Shown: positions 26,828 to 34,948, numbered from the stretch's first letter. The stretch: 64,000 nucleotides of DNA from Bacteroidales bacterium (GCA_020860515.1 JAJBUG010000016.1:1-64000), one strand, 5' to 3'. The notes: generated by a model from the sequence alone, not told the origin. Numbers and translations: made by a program.

Positions 26828-28227
26828 ATGCTTCTCCATCGACAGCCTCGAAGAGGGTGAACCTATTATGGCTTGTCTTATTCTTTGCTGCACTGCTATG
26901 GCTTTTCCTCTTCTACGCCTTAGAGTACAAGTACCATTTCTATTACCAAGAGCAGACTCAGATTTTCCTCTACGCCCCCGATTGGCTGAACACCTACTTT
27001 GACCACCCCGGCTGGCTGGCACTTCTAATTGGCGACTGGCTGACACAATTTTATTATTATATTGGAATAGGTCCGCTTATTCTCACCCTTGTTATGGCTC
27101 TCACCGCTGTAGCCACCTACTTTGCGTTCAAGGGTTATGTGCCTGGGTGGCTGGCAATTACATTAGCCATTATGGTTTACCTTTGGCTTGTATTTTCATC
27201 ATTTGCCGCCAGTTGCCGCTTAAGCACCCTGCTGGTGGTTACAGGCTGGATGTGCTTGTTTTGGGCCACTAAGCCATTGCGATGGTGGGCACTGCTGTTT
27301 CTGCCATTGGGCTGGTGGTGCTTTGGCACTACATCATGGCCAGTGCCATCGATGCCCCAATGGGAATATGAAGAACGTCTTGCCATCTCCAACGAATACT
27401 ATTTTGGAAATTACGACCGCGCAGCACAGCTGGCTCAAAACACAGATCGTCCGAATAAAGTCACAAGCTTCTATTATTATCTCTCACAAGCACAGCAAGG
27501 TACACTTGCCGACAGCCTATTACGATATCCAATCAAGGATTTGGGCACGCTCACCAAGATCAACGACAAGTCATCACTTCCAGTAATCAATATGATGAAT
27601 GAGTTGTATTATTTGCTGGGCGACATGACTTATGCGGAGCGTGCTGCGATGATGAACAATGTGTTTTCTCGTTCCAACCGCAATGTGCGCATGATTAAGC
27701 GTCTGGCGGAGATAAATCTTGTTTCTGAGGACACAGTGGCTGCTATGAAGTACCTGCGCGTGCTGAGCAAGACCCATGCCTACAGCAAATGGGCTGCTGA
27801 ACATACGCCTGGCAAGATGACTCCACAGGCCGAGGCCGAAATATTGGCAAAGCGTGCCATGGTCAATAAGCAGGATACTGTCAGAGTGGGCGATAATTGC
27901 TATGTAATTCTTGATGAACTGTTGAAGTCAAATCCGAATAACATGGTTGCTCTTGATTATATGCTTTGCACTGACCTTCTACTCAAGGACATGGAAACTT
28001 TCAAGCGCGACTATGACCGCTACTGCATGGACCGTGGCAAGCCGCGCCTAAAGCCCATTTATCAGCAAGCCCTGATGATCTACCTCACTGGCACCAATGC
28101 TCCCCAAGAAGAATGGGAAAAGTACATCAAGGATTTCGACCTAATGCAGCGCTTCATGCAATACAACCAGCTCCGAGGATCCCGCGCCTTCGCCGACACC
28201 TACTGGTACTACTTCGACACCCACTAA
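26824..28227 (+). CDS. Shortened DUF6057-like membrane protein, pair 3
   Basis: At 467 residues it is about 110-140 residues shorter than its two paralogues. The N-terminal motifs are kept (YYQEQTQIF, HPGWLALLIGDWLTQFYYYIGIG). However, the hydrophobic block ends near residue 170, and the GINYYR region and later membrane helices are missing. The TPR-like half remains (MNELYYLLGDMTYAERAAM, RMIKRLAEINLVSEDTVAAMKYLRVL). It starts by ATGA overlap with lipoprotein 2. The 3' end, including the stop codon, has been tandemly copied (46 bp) into the intergenic region. A specialised or partly decayed copy are both possible. Confidence 0.72.
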   Translation: MNASPSTASKRVNLLWLVLFFAALLWLFLFYALEYKYHFYYQEQTQIFLYAPDWLNTYFDHPGWLALLIGDWLTQFYYYIGIGPLILTLVMALTAVATYFAFKGYVPGWLAITLAIMVYLWLVFSSFAASCRLSTLLVVTGWMCLFWATKPLRWWALLFLPLGWWCFGTTSWPVPSMPQWEYEERLAISNEYYFGNYDRAAQLAQNTDRPNKVTSFYYYLSQAQQGTLADSLLRYPIKDLGTLTKINDKSSLPVINMMNELYYLLGDMTYAERAAMMNNVFSRSNRNVRMIKRLAEINLVSEDTVAAMKYLRVLSKTHAYSKWAAEHTPGKMTPQAEAEILAKRAMVNKQDTVRVGDNCYVILDELLKSNPNNMVALDYMLCTDLLLKDMETFKRDYDRYCMDRGKPRLKPIYQQALMIYLTGTNAPQEEWEKYIKDFDLMQRFMQYNQLRGSRAFADTYWYYFDTH

Positions 28228-28360
28228 TGAGCCCCGGAGAAGCACCTACTGGTACTACTTCGACACCCACTAATGAGCCCCGGAGGGGCACTTAACCCGA
28301 ACCCCCGGCTTTAGCCGTGGGGATAAGAAACAAAACCACTAACAAAAGCCCCAGAGGGGC
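28198..28360. repeat. 46-bp tandem duplication and GC-rich palindromes between pair-3 genes
   Basis: A segment starting at 28198 and covering the last codons and stop of the membrane-protein gene recurs at 28244. Both copies contain a GCCCCGGAG element. Further palindromes are GCCCCGGAGGGGC at 28277-28289, a CCCCCGGCT/AGCCGTGGGG hairpin at 28302-28322, and GCCCCAGAGGGGC at 28348-28360. The last lies nine bases before the next start codon. Confidence 0.85.
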
Positions 28361-28369
28361 GCCTAAAAT

Positions 28370-29824
28370 ATGCACAAACTTTATAAAGCCTTTTTGCTTA
28401 TTCTTATATTTGCCATATCATGCACCCCCACCCCGAAGGATGCGGTGAAGGTGGAGCAGGAGGTACCGATGTATCCCGATTATCAGGGGGTGACGGTGCC
28501 TGTCAATATTGCCCCGCTCAATTTCCTGCTACGGGAAGATTGCCAAGCCGCATGGGCAGAGATAAGTTATGGCGAGCAAAAGCTTGTGGCCAAAAGCCGA
28601 GGCAACGAGCTGAAATTCAATCTGAAGGATTGGAAGCGACTCTTACAATCTGCATCGGGCGACTCTCTTAAAGTCACAGTAGCGGCAAAAGTAAAAGGTC
28701 AATGGCAAGAATATCTGCCGTTCGAGATCTACGTATCGCCTGATAGCATCGACCCCTACCTTACCTATCGCCTTATCGAGCCAGATTATGAGGTATTCAG
28801 CCGACTTCAAATCAAGGAGCGCTGCGTTGAAGATTTTACCGAGCGCACAATTTGCGATTACAACGAGGTGGGCAATCGCTGCATGAATTGCCATACTTAT
28901 GGCAAGAATCGCCACGACCTTTCATTCCTTTATGTGCGTGGCGAGGGCGGCGGTTTTATTCTCAACAAGGATGGCAAATTGCGCAAACTCTCGATGAAAA
29001 CCGAGGATATGGTGTCGGGGTCGGTTTACGCGCAATTTAGCCCCGATGGCAATTGGGTGGTTTTCTCAACCAATGTTATCATTCCTGCCTTTCATGCCAA
29101 GCCATCAAAGAGATTGGAGGTATTTGACAGCAAATCGAATGTGTATGTGGCTAATCTGCAGACTAATGAGATAATGCGAAGTAGCCTCCTTGTAGATTCT
29201 ACCAAACTTTCGACCTTCCCCACATTCTCACCTGATGGCAAAAGCATCTATTTCTGCATGGCACAGGGACCAGCTGACCCTCGCACGCTCGACAGCTTGC
29301 AGTACAGCCTTTGCCGCGTAAGCTTTGACCAATCCACAGGCTCAATTGGCAATAAGATTGACACCATCGTGGAGGCGCGTGCTGGCGAAAAGCGCTCAGT
29401 AAGCCATCCGCGAATCTCGCCCAATGGCAAATGGCTTCTCTATGCCGTGGCCAATTACGGCACCTTCCCAATTTGGCATCCCGAGGCAGACCAGCAAATG
29501 ATTGACCTTGAAACTGGCGAAATCAATACTCTCGACATCGTAAACAGTGAGAAGAGCGACACCTACCACAGCTGGTCATCGTCGGGTCGATGGTTTGTAT
29601 TTGCCAGCAAGCGCGACGATGGACTCTACGGCAAGCCATATTTCTGTCATATCGATGCCGATGGCACAGCGTCGAAGCCATTTGTGCTTCCACAGAAAGA
29701 ACCCGGTTTTTACGACAACAATCTAAAATCATTCAACACTCCGGAACTCGGCACAGGCCCCGTGCCATTCTCTCCTGCCGACATTGCGGCCATCCTCTCC
29801 ACCCAATCCGAATCCATGCAGTAA
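28370..29824 (+). CDS. Lipoprotein with CxxCH heme-c motif and PD40/TolB-like beta-propeller, pair 3
   Basis: The 484-residue product has lipobox AISC near residue 18 and the same architecture as the other two. The N-terminal domain contains YPDYQGVTVPVNIAPLNF, the heme motif is C171-M-N-C174-H175 followed by YVRGEGGG, and the propeller blades are AQFSPDGNWVVFSTN, PTFSPDGKSIYFCM, RISPNGKWLLYAV and SSGRWFVFASKR. It is the last gene of the three-pair array. Sequence between the heme motif and the first blade differs most from the other copies, which may reflect a different ligand or partner. Confidence 0.8.
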   Translation: MHKLYKAFLLILIFAISCTPTPKDAVKVEQEVPMYPDYQGVTVPVNIAPLNFLLREDCQAAWAEISYGEQKLVAKSRGNELKFNLKDWKRLLQSASGDSLKVTVAAKVKGQWQEYLPFEIYVSPDSIDPYLTYRLIEPDYEVFSRLQIKERCVEDFTERTICDYNEVGNRCMNCHTYGKNRHDLSFLYVRGEGGGFILNKDGKLRKLSMKTEDMVSGSVYAQFSPDGNWVVFSTNVIIPAFHAKPSKRLEVFDSKSNVYVANLQTNEIMRSSLLVDSTKLSTFPTFSPDGKSIYFCMAQGPADPRTLDSLQYSLCRVSFDQSTGSIGNKIDTIVEARAGEKRSVSHPRISPNGKWLLYAVANYGTFPIWHPEADQQMIDLETGEINTLDIVNSEKSDTYHSWSSSGRWFVFASKRDDGLYGKPYFCHIDADGTASKPFVLPQKEPGFYDNNLKSFNTPELGTGPVPFSPADIAAILSTQSESMQ

Positions 29825-29983
29825 TTCCGTCAAATTAGACAAATCCTACAATTTTATTTGAATAATCGATGAGAATTTCGCAACTTTGTGGTAAGACAAA
29901 GAAATTTGAGATAAGAAATAGCACAGCCGAATCCCACTCTAATTGCAGCCTAACCATCTCTTTTCTTTCGTTCTCTTCCAGGC

Positions 29984-30238
29984 TCATAGTAGGTCTATTC
30001 CATCGTGCGTTACATTCTTATAGAAAGGAGTTATCCGCTGGCTTTCCCAGCTGTTCACAGTGTATATGATCGGCTCGACATACTGGTCGTAATCCCAGCC
30101 GATTTCTCGCAGAGGGTAGCAGATGCCATCATAGTCGCTTGTCTCAAGCCTATCCTTATTGCGAATAATAAGGATATCCCAGTCTGAATTAGGCCTGGCA
30201 GTGCCCCGGGCTCTCGATCCAAACAGGATACCACTACA
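29984..30238 (-). pseudogene. C-terminal remnant of an MNT-type nucleotidyltransferase
   Basis: Read on the minus strand, an open frame of about 80 codons ends at TGA 29984-29986. It contains LFGSRARG...NSDWDIL, the G-S-x-A-R-G...S-D-x-D nucleotidyltransferase signature, then a YDGICYPLREIGWDYD segment and PFYKNV as in small Bacteroidetes MNT proteins. It lacks a start because the sequence runs directly into an unrelated plus-strand fragment near 30232-30240. Intact relatives are about 100-110 residues and are often paired with a HEPN protein; none is present. A promoter-like TTTG-N20-CAACTTTG at 29857-29888 on the plus strand drives no clear gene. Confidence 0.7.
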
Positions 30239-30683
30239 GATTTTCCTGGAGAAGCAGTAGATTTAGGTTTATCGGTACTATGGGCATCTTGTAATGTTGG
30301 AGCATCCAATCCAGAAGATTATGGAGATTACTATGCTTGGGGAGAAACAAAAACCAAGACAGTATATGACTTTGCCCATTATGTCGTAGATGAAGACGAA
30401 TGTTGGACAGAAAAAGATCCAATGTATGATAGCGAGTATGATGTAATCTGGCCAATAGAAGAGACCGAATTTGATGTGGCAAATGTTAAATGGGGGATTA
30501 GATTTGAATGAAATGACGCTGACCCTAATTCCAGGAGAAAACAGCATAAATACCATAGAGGTGGACAATGAAAACCACCCTCGTTACTATAATTTGCAAG
30601 GGATTGAAGTTCAAAATATAGAACCTAATAAGATTTATATAAAGGTGGTAAATGGGACCGCACAAAAAATAGTTGTTCATTAG
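30239..30683 (+). pseudogene. Fragments of a secreted protein (VDLGLS-type domain plus C-terminal YNLQG tail)
   Basis: From 30239 the plus strand reads DFPGEAVDLGLSVLWASCNVG...YGDYYAWGE, the core of a domain common in secreted Bacteroidales proteins. This frame stops at 30509-30511. Another frame then encodes NHPRYYNLQGIEVQ...NKIYIKVVNGTAQKIVV, the usual C-terminal tail of such proteins, ending at 30683. The middle and the N-terminus are lost, so this is a deletion-fused remnant with no signal peptide. Confidence 0.72.
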
Positions 30684-30765
30684 AAAGTTGGTTCTATTTA
30701 GTATGGAACTGCTATCAGGCTACTACCTCGCTTTATCCTAATGAATGCTCTATGCCTAAAATTAC

Positions 30766-30805
30766 GACAAAATTGCCAAATTCCATGGATTTTGGCAATT
30801 TTGTC
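30766..30805. repeat. Inverted repeat with 15-bp perfect arms
   Basis: GACAAAATTGCCAAA (30766-30780) and its exact complement (30791-30805) flank a ten-base spacer. The gap 30684-31062 holds this element, a short palindrome near 30939-30957, and the 59-bp element at 30962-31020. No gene is seen in it. Confidence 0.8.
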
Positions 30806-30961
30806 ATAATTTTCATTCATTCTCTCCGCTCAAGATGGAATCAACCAAAGACCAATAGAAATCCACATTAGGTTTGAAATATTTAGGGAGAGCCTCTCTA
30901 AAGGCACTCCCCAAATATTTTGGGTGAAATTTACTCAGAGTAAATTAAACGGCTCTAAATA

Positions 30962-31020
30962 TTTGTCAGAAATCAGCGGAAAGTGTCAAAATTTGGGAGA
31001 TTCCGCTGATTTCTGACAAA
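30962..31020. repeat. 59-bp element with 20-bp perfect inverted arms, upstream copy
   Basis: Arms 30962-30981 and 31001-31020 are exact reverse complements around a 19-base centre. The right arm covers the position of the -33 box of the promoter whose -7 box is TATCTTTG at 31028-31035. A second copy lies immediately after the ATPase gene. Confidence 0.93.
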
Positions 31021-31027
31021 ATTTTAG

Positions 31028-31035
31028 TATCTTTG
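31028..31035 (+). promoter_or_regulatory. -7 box of the ATPase gene at 31063
   Basis: TATCTTTG followed by CGG fits the -7 consensus and starts seven bases after the inverted repeat. The -33 position falls within the repeat and does not read TTTG. The box overlaps the beginning of the longest open frame, so translation should begin at 31063. Confidence 0.6.
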
Positions 31036-31062
31036 CGGTACAAAACTTTAAGGAATAAGATT

Positions 31063-32481
31063 ATGATATTAGTTGGAAGAGAAAAGGAAATACAAGCTTT
31101 AAAGGAAGCTTATGATTGGCCTCGGTCTCAATTCATAGCCATTTATGGCCGAAGGCGAGTTGGCAAAACCTACCTTGTAAGGGAAGTCTTCGATTACAAA
31201 TTCTCATTCACTCATACTGGCCTGGCCAATACTAACACACGTGGTCAACTTAGAGAGTTTGGATTTTCACTACGGAGTAACGGAAGTAACCATCGAGGAA
31301 ATCCAAAGGATTGGTATGAAGCTTTCGATCAATTGAGGGAATTAATGGATACTAAAACCGATGCAAAGAAAGTGATTTTCTTAGACGAGGTTCCTTGGAT
31401 GGATGCTCCTCGTTCACATTTCATATCTGCATTGGAGCATTTTTGGAATGGATGGGCTTCGGCTCGCAAAGATGTGTTGCTGATAATCTGTGGAAGTTCT
31501 TCTTCATGGATAATCGATCAAGTGCTAAATAATTACGGAGGCCTTTACAACAGAGTCAATCGCTCAATCCATTTGCATCAGTTTAGCCTGCGTGAGTGTG
31601 AAGAATACACCAAAACAAAACATTTGAATTGGAATCGTCGGCAAATTGCCGAAACATACATGATTTTTGGTGGAGTACCTTATTATTGGTCTCTTTTGAA
31701 CCCAAAACTAAGCATGGGTCAGAACATAGAAACTCTTTTGTTCCGCACAGATGGAGAATTGCGCAATGAGTACAAGCAGCTGTATGCGTCATTGTTCAAA
31801 TCCCCCGAACCCTACATATCGATTATCGAAGCCTTAGTTTCCAGCCGCAAGGGATTGACACGTGAAGAAATCATAACCAAGACAAAACTTGCTGACAATG
31901 GAAAGCTAAGTGCAATGCTACAGGACTTGATCAAGACCAGCTTCATACGCAAATATTGTCACCTTGGTCAGGATGTCAAACAGGCTATGTACCAATTGGT
32001 TGACAATTTCACACTATTCTACCACATGTGGATAAAGACTGAGGCCAATCCATCGCCCAACTACTGGACATCAAGAATCGGGCGCCCGGATTATAATACA
32101 TGGGCCGGTCTGGCTTTCGAGCGGATCTGTTTTCGCCATATCCAACAGATAACTTCGGCCCTCAGCATTGGAGGGATTGTTTACAATGTCAGGTCATGGA
32201 GAGCTCCACTTATCAAAGACAAACAGGGTGCTCAAATAGATATGATTATAGACCGAGCCGACGATGTGATTACTATGCTTGAGATGAAATATACTCGTGC
32301 ACCCTTTGAGATAAATGAAAATTACCGATCCAACCTGAACAATAAGATTACTCGATTGGAAGAATACATCCGTAACACAAAGAGTGTGCAATTAGTAATG
32401 GTTTCAGCAAGTGGTATAGAGAATAACCAATTTTCTGATATTGTACAAAATGTGGTCACCTTAGACCAACTTTTTACATAA
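31063..32481 (+). CDS. ATPase of the archaeal-ATPase/DUF234 type with PD-(D/E)XK-like C-terminus
   Basis: The 472-residue protein begins MILVGREKE, the normal start for this family. It carries Walker A GRRRVGKT at 29-36 and Walker B VIFLDEVPWMD near 107. A winged-helix-like region follows (SRKGLTREEIITKTKLADNGKL). The DUF234-type C-terminus begins GLAFERICFRH and holds AQIDMIIDR...ITMLEMKY, a plausible D...E-x-K nuclease core. The gene is bracketed by two nearly identical 59-bp inverted-repeat elements, one over its promoter and one three bases after its stop. Biological role is unknown; a self-contained mobile or addiction-like unit is possible (inference). Confidence 0.82.
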   Translation: MILVGREKEIQALKEAYDWPRSQFIAIYGRRRVGKTYLVREVFDYKFSFTHTGLANTNTRGQLREFGFSLRSNGSNHRGNPKDWYEAFDQLRELMDTKTDAKKVIFLDEVPWMDAPRSHFISALEHFWNGWASARKDVLLIICGSSSSWIIDQVLNNYGGLYNRVNRSIHLHQFSLRECEEYTKTKHLNWNRRQIAETYMIFGGVPYYWSLLNPKLSMGQNIETLLFRTDGELRNEYKQLYASLFKSPEPYISIIEALVSSRKGLTREEIITKTKLADNGKLSAMLQDLIKTSFIRKYCHLGQDVKQAMYQLVDNFTLFYHMWIKTEANPSPNYWTSRIGRPDYNTWAGLAFERICFRHIQQITSALSIGGIVYNVRSWRAPLIKDKQGAQIDMIIDRADDVITMLEMKYTRAPFEINENYRSNLNNKITRLEEYIRNTKSVQLVMVSASGIENNQFSDIVQNVVTLDQLFT

Positions 32482-32483
32482 AA

Positions 32484-32542
32484 TTTGTCAGAAATCAGCG
32501 GAAAGTGTCAAAATTTTAGAGATTCCGCTGATTTCTGACAAA
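32484..32542. repeat. 59-bp element with 20-bp perfect inverted arms, downstream copy
   Basis: Arms 32484-32503 and 32523-32542 are identical to those of the 30962-31020 copy. Only two bases in the 19-base centre differ. The orientation is the same, so the ATPase gene lies between direct repeats of an inverted repeat. Confidence 0.93.
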
Positions 32543-32634
32543 TTTTTAGGTGAAATCTTGGAGATTTGAACCACACTCTTATGAGGGGTGTTGTAATTTT
32601 TGGGGCATTTCCCTAACAGAAACAACAATGAGAT

Positions 32635-33471
32635 ATGGAAACTCAAGATTACAACAAATCATGGCTGCATAAATATGCGGGCAAAAAGATAGTGATAATG
32701 GGAGCAGGCTCGGGTCAAGGACTCCGCGCCGCAGTGATGCTGGCATTGGCTGGCTGGAAAGTAGGAGTGGCCGGGCGCAATGTGAAAGTGCTCAAGAAAC
32801 TTAAAGAAAAGTTCCCCGACAACATCGAATGGGCTGAAATTGATGTGACCCACGACGATGCTCCGCAAAAGCTCGAGGACTTGGCCGCTAAGATTGGCGG
32901 CATGGACATTTATTTCCATGTAGCTGGCATCCAGTACATCAACCCTGAGTTGATGATTTCACAGGAAGTAGAGACGCTCGAGACTGAATGTGTGGGCTTT
33001 GCCCGCATGCTTTGCGCTGCCTACCATTATTTCCGTTTCTCTGGTCGAAAAGGTCAGATAGCCGCCATCACATCAGTAGGCGGAACACGCGGCACAGGCC
33101 CTATCGCAAGCTATTCGGCTGGCAAGAAATTTGGCCAAACCTACATCGAGGCCTTGGCGCAGTTGGCCCACATGCAGAAAGTGGATGTTGCGTTTACCGA
33201 CATACGACCTGGATGGATTCGCACGCCGCTTGAGTTGGATGAGCTAAACTATCCCATCAACATGACCATGAGTTATGCCGTGCCTAAGATACTGAAAGCT
33301 ATCATCGACAAGAAGCGCGTGGCTGTGATTGACTGGCGATGGAATTGCGTTTACGCATTCTGGCGCAGAATACCTCGCTACATCTGGGAACGCATGACAC
33401 CTCCTATCTGCTCAAAAGCCACCCAAGCCCAAACCCAAGAAAACGCCCGCCTGGAAACTACCGTAATCTAA
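32635..33471 (+). CDS. Short-chain dehydrogenase/reductase (SDR)
   Basis: The 278-residue cytoplasmic oxidoreductase has the Rossmann glycine motif GAGSGQG near residues 24-30, a DVTH acidic segment, and HVAG in place of the NNAG-type motif. The active-site Ser lies in AITSVGG and YSAGK provides the YxxxK pair. The tail has a hydrophobic WRWNCVYAFWRRIP segment often seen in SDRs acting on lipids or long-chain substrates. The substrate cannot be named. It stands alone between two ATPase genes and ends in a perfect 36-bp palindrome that should act as terminator. Confidence 0.85.
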   Translation: METQDYNKSWLHKYAGKKIVIMGAGSGQGLRAAVMLALAGWKVGVAGRNVKVLKKLKEKFPDNIEWAEIDVTHDDAPQKLEDLAAKIGGMDIYFHVAGIQYINPELMISQEVETLETECVGFARMLCAAYHYFRFSGRKGQIAAITSVGGTRGTGPIASYSAGKKFGQTYIEALAQLAHMQKVDVAFTDIRPGWIRTPLELDELNYPINMTMSYAVPKILKAIIDKKRVAVIDWRWNCVYAFWRRIPRYIWERMTPPICSKATQAQTQENARLETTVI

Positions 33472-33510
33472 CAGGTAGCGCTAATCCATTTTTATACCCG
33501 ATGCCTCGGC

Positions 33511-33546
33511 AATCTAAAAAAGAGGATGCATCCTCTTTTTTAGATT
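33511..33546 (+). terminator. Perfect 36-bp palindrome with T-run, terminator of the SDR gene
   Basis: Bases 33511-33528 and 33529-33546 are exact reverse complements with no loop bases. The second arm contains a run of six T, so the hairpin can act as a terminator on both strands. Confidence 0.75.
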
Positions 33547-33551
33547 ACAAA

Positions 33552-33588
33552 AAGTACACCAAAAGGTGGTCCACCATTTGGTGTACTT
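33552..33588. promoter_or_regulatory. Inverted repeat overlapping the -33 box (putative operator)
   Basis: Arms 33552-33569 and 33571-33588 are 18 bp long with one mismatch. The TTTG -33 box (33577-33580) of the next promoter lies inside the right arm, so a bound protein would block RNA polymerase. Confidence 0.7.
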
Positions 33589-33608
33589 CAAGATTTTTTG
33601 TATCTTTG
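33577..33608 (+). promoter_or_regulatory. Bacteroidetes promoter of the ATPase gene at 33629
   Basis: TTTG (33577-33580), 20 bases and TATCTTTG (33601-33608) match the consensus exactly. The start codon is 20 bases downstream of the box. Confidence 0.85.
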
Positions 33609-33628
33609 CAGTTGTAAATTAGAATTTT

Positions 33629-34762
33629 ATGAGCAAAGTATTTGTTTACGGCATGGCCGTCAAAGGCGACAATTTCACTGATCGCGAGAAAGAAACTCAT
33701 CGACTGAAGTTGAATTTTGAGAATGGTATGAATACTATTCTCATTTCACCGCGCCGCATGGGAAAAACTTCGGTGGTAAAGAAAGCCCTCTCATCTTTGG
33801 ATAGCAATCCTGACATTATAACTGTGTATATGGATATATACGATTGTCGCAGTGAATATGATTTCTATAATAAGTTTGCCTCAGCTATTATTCAACAGAC
33901 TTCTACTAATGCAGAGAAATGGCTTGAAAATGCCAAAACATTTCTTTCTCGCATTACACCGAAAATTGCAATGAGCGGATTAGGACCAAATAATGAATTT
34001 GTTTTGTATTTAGGCCTTACTCCTGGAACTCATACACCTGAGGAGATTTTAAACTTGCCAGAAGCAATAGGGAAGAAACGTGGCAAACAGATTGTGGTCT
34101 GCATTGATGAATTCCAACAAATTGGCGAAATGCCCAATTCCCTGATTCTGCAGAAAAGAATGCGAGGGGTGTGGCAGCATCAAGAAAATTGTTCTTACTG
34201 CCTATTTGGAAGCAAGAAGCACTTGATGACCAACCTTTTCCAAAATAAAAGAATGCCTTTCTACCAATTTGGAGAAATGATAATGCTTGATAAAATTCCG
34301 GCACCAGATTGGGTTTCTTATATACAAAGCCGATTTGAAAGTAAAAATAAGTCCATAAGTGAGGAATTTTGCAAGAAGATTTGCGAAGCCACTGATTGCT
34401 ACTCATCCTATGTGCAGCAATTAGCATGGGATATATTCGTAGAAACGGATAAAGAAGTTAATGAACAAAATTTCACTAATGGAGAGGAAGCTCTTATAGC
34501 ACAAACGAGTTCTCTCTTCCAACAGCAAATATCCAGCTTAAGCACCTACCAAATGAATATGTTGCGAGCCATATTGGCTGGCAACCATACTAAATTTACT
34601 TCAAAAGATCTTTTGGAGCAATTCAATCTTGGCAGCAAATCCAATGTTGCCAAACTCACCCTCTCTCTAATAGAAAAAGAATTGATCGAGCGGCGCCCTG
34701 ATGGCCTATATTTTGTCGATCCCGTCTTCGCTCTTTGGTTCGCGAAAGACCAAGCCAAATAA
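33629..34762 (+). CDS. Archaeal-type ATPase (ATPase_2 family) without nuclease domain
   Basis: The 377-residue protein has Walker A SPRRMGKT at 40-47 and Walker B VVCIDEFQQIG near 155, followed by a sensor-like LFGSKKH segment. The C-terminal 90 residues look like a winged helix (ILAGNHTKFTSKDLLEQFNLGSKSNVAKLTLSLIEKELIERR). Unlike the other ATPases in this window it has no visible PD-(D/E)XK segment; it ends DPVFALWFAKDQ. The promoter is overlapped by an inverted repeat, which may be its own operator (inference). Related proteins are common in Bacteroidales and of unknown role. Confidence 0.83.
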   Translation: MSKVFVYGMAVKGDNFTDREKETHRLKLNFENGMNTILISPRRMGKTSVVKKALSSLDSNPDIITVYMDIYDCRSEYDFYNKFASAIIQQTSTNAEKWLENAKTFLSRITPKIAMSGLGPNNEFVLYLGLTPGTHTPEEILNLPEAIGKKRGKQIVVCIDEFQQIGEMPNSLILQKRMRGVWQHQENCSYCLFGSKKHLMTNLFQNKRMPFYQFGEMIMLDKIPAPDWVSYIQSRFESKNKSISEEFCKKICEATDCYSSYVQQLAWDIFVETDKEVNEQNFTNGEEALIAQTSSLFQQQISSLSTYQMNMLRAILAGNHTKFTSKDLLEQFNLGSKSNVAKLTLSLIEKELIERRPDGLYFVDPVFALWFAKDQAK

Positions 34763-34948
34763 TTCATTTGGATAAACAGTAAGAATTTCTCTTCCGCTCC
34801 GACTTCGACCGCTTCACCTCCGCCTCTCCCCTCCTCCCCCTCGACATCGAATAAAAAATCGTAAGAAGTTTTTATGTATATAACTTTGTCTTTGTATATC
34901 CCTACTCCTCTTTCTCAATAAAATTTGTGAAAGTTTTTTCTTTAGATG

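Noticed and set aside
29869..30069. Small plus-strand ORF of 66 codons after the third lipoprotein
   Set aside because: It has no recognisable features, and its 3' half overlaps the minus-strand nucleotidyltransferase remnant, whose motifs are convincing.
34795..34853. GC-rich stretch that could be the 3' end of a lost gene
   Set aside because: Only about 20 codons are open and no family could be recognised, so it is mentioned under the hsdM promoter but not listed as a gene.
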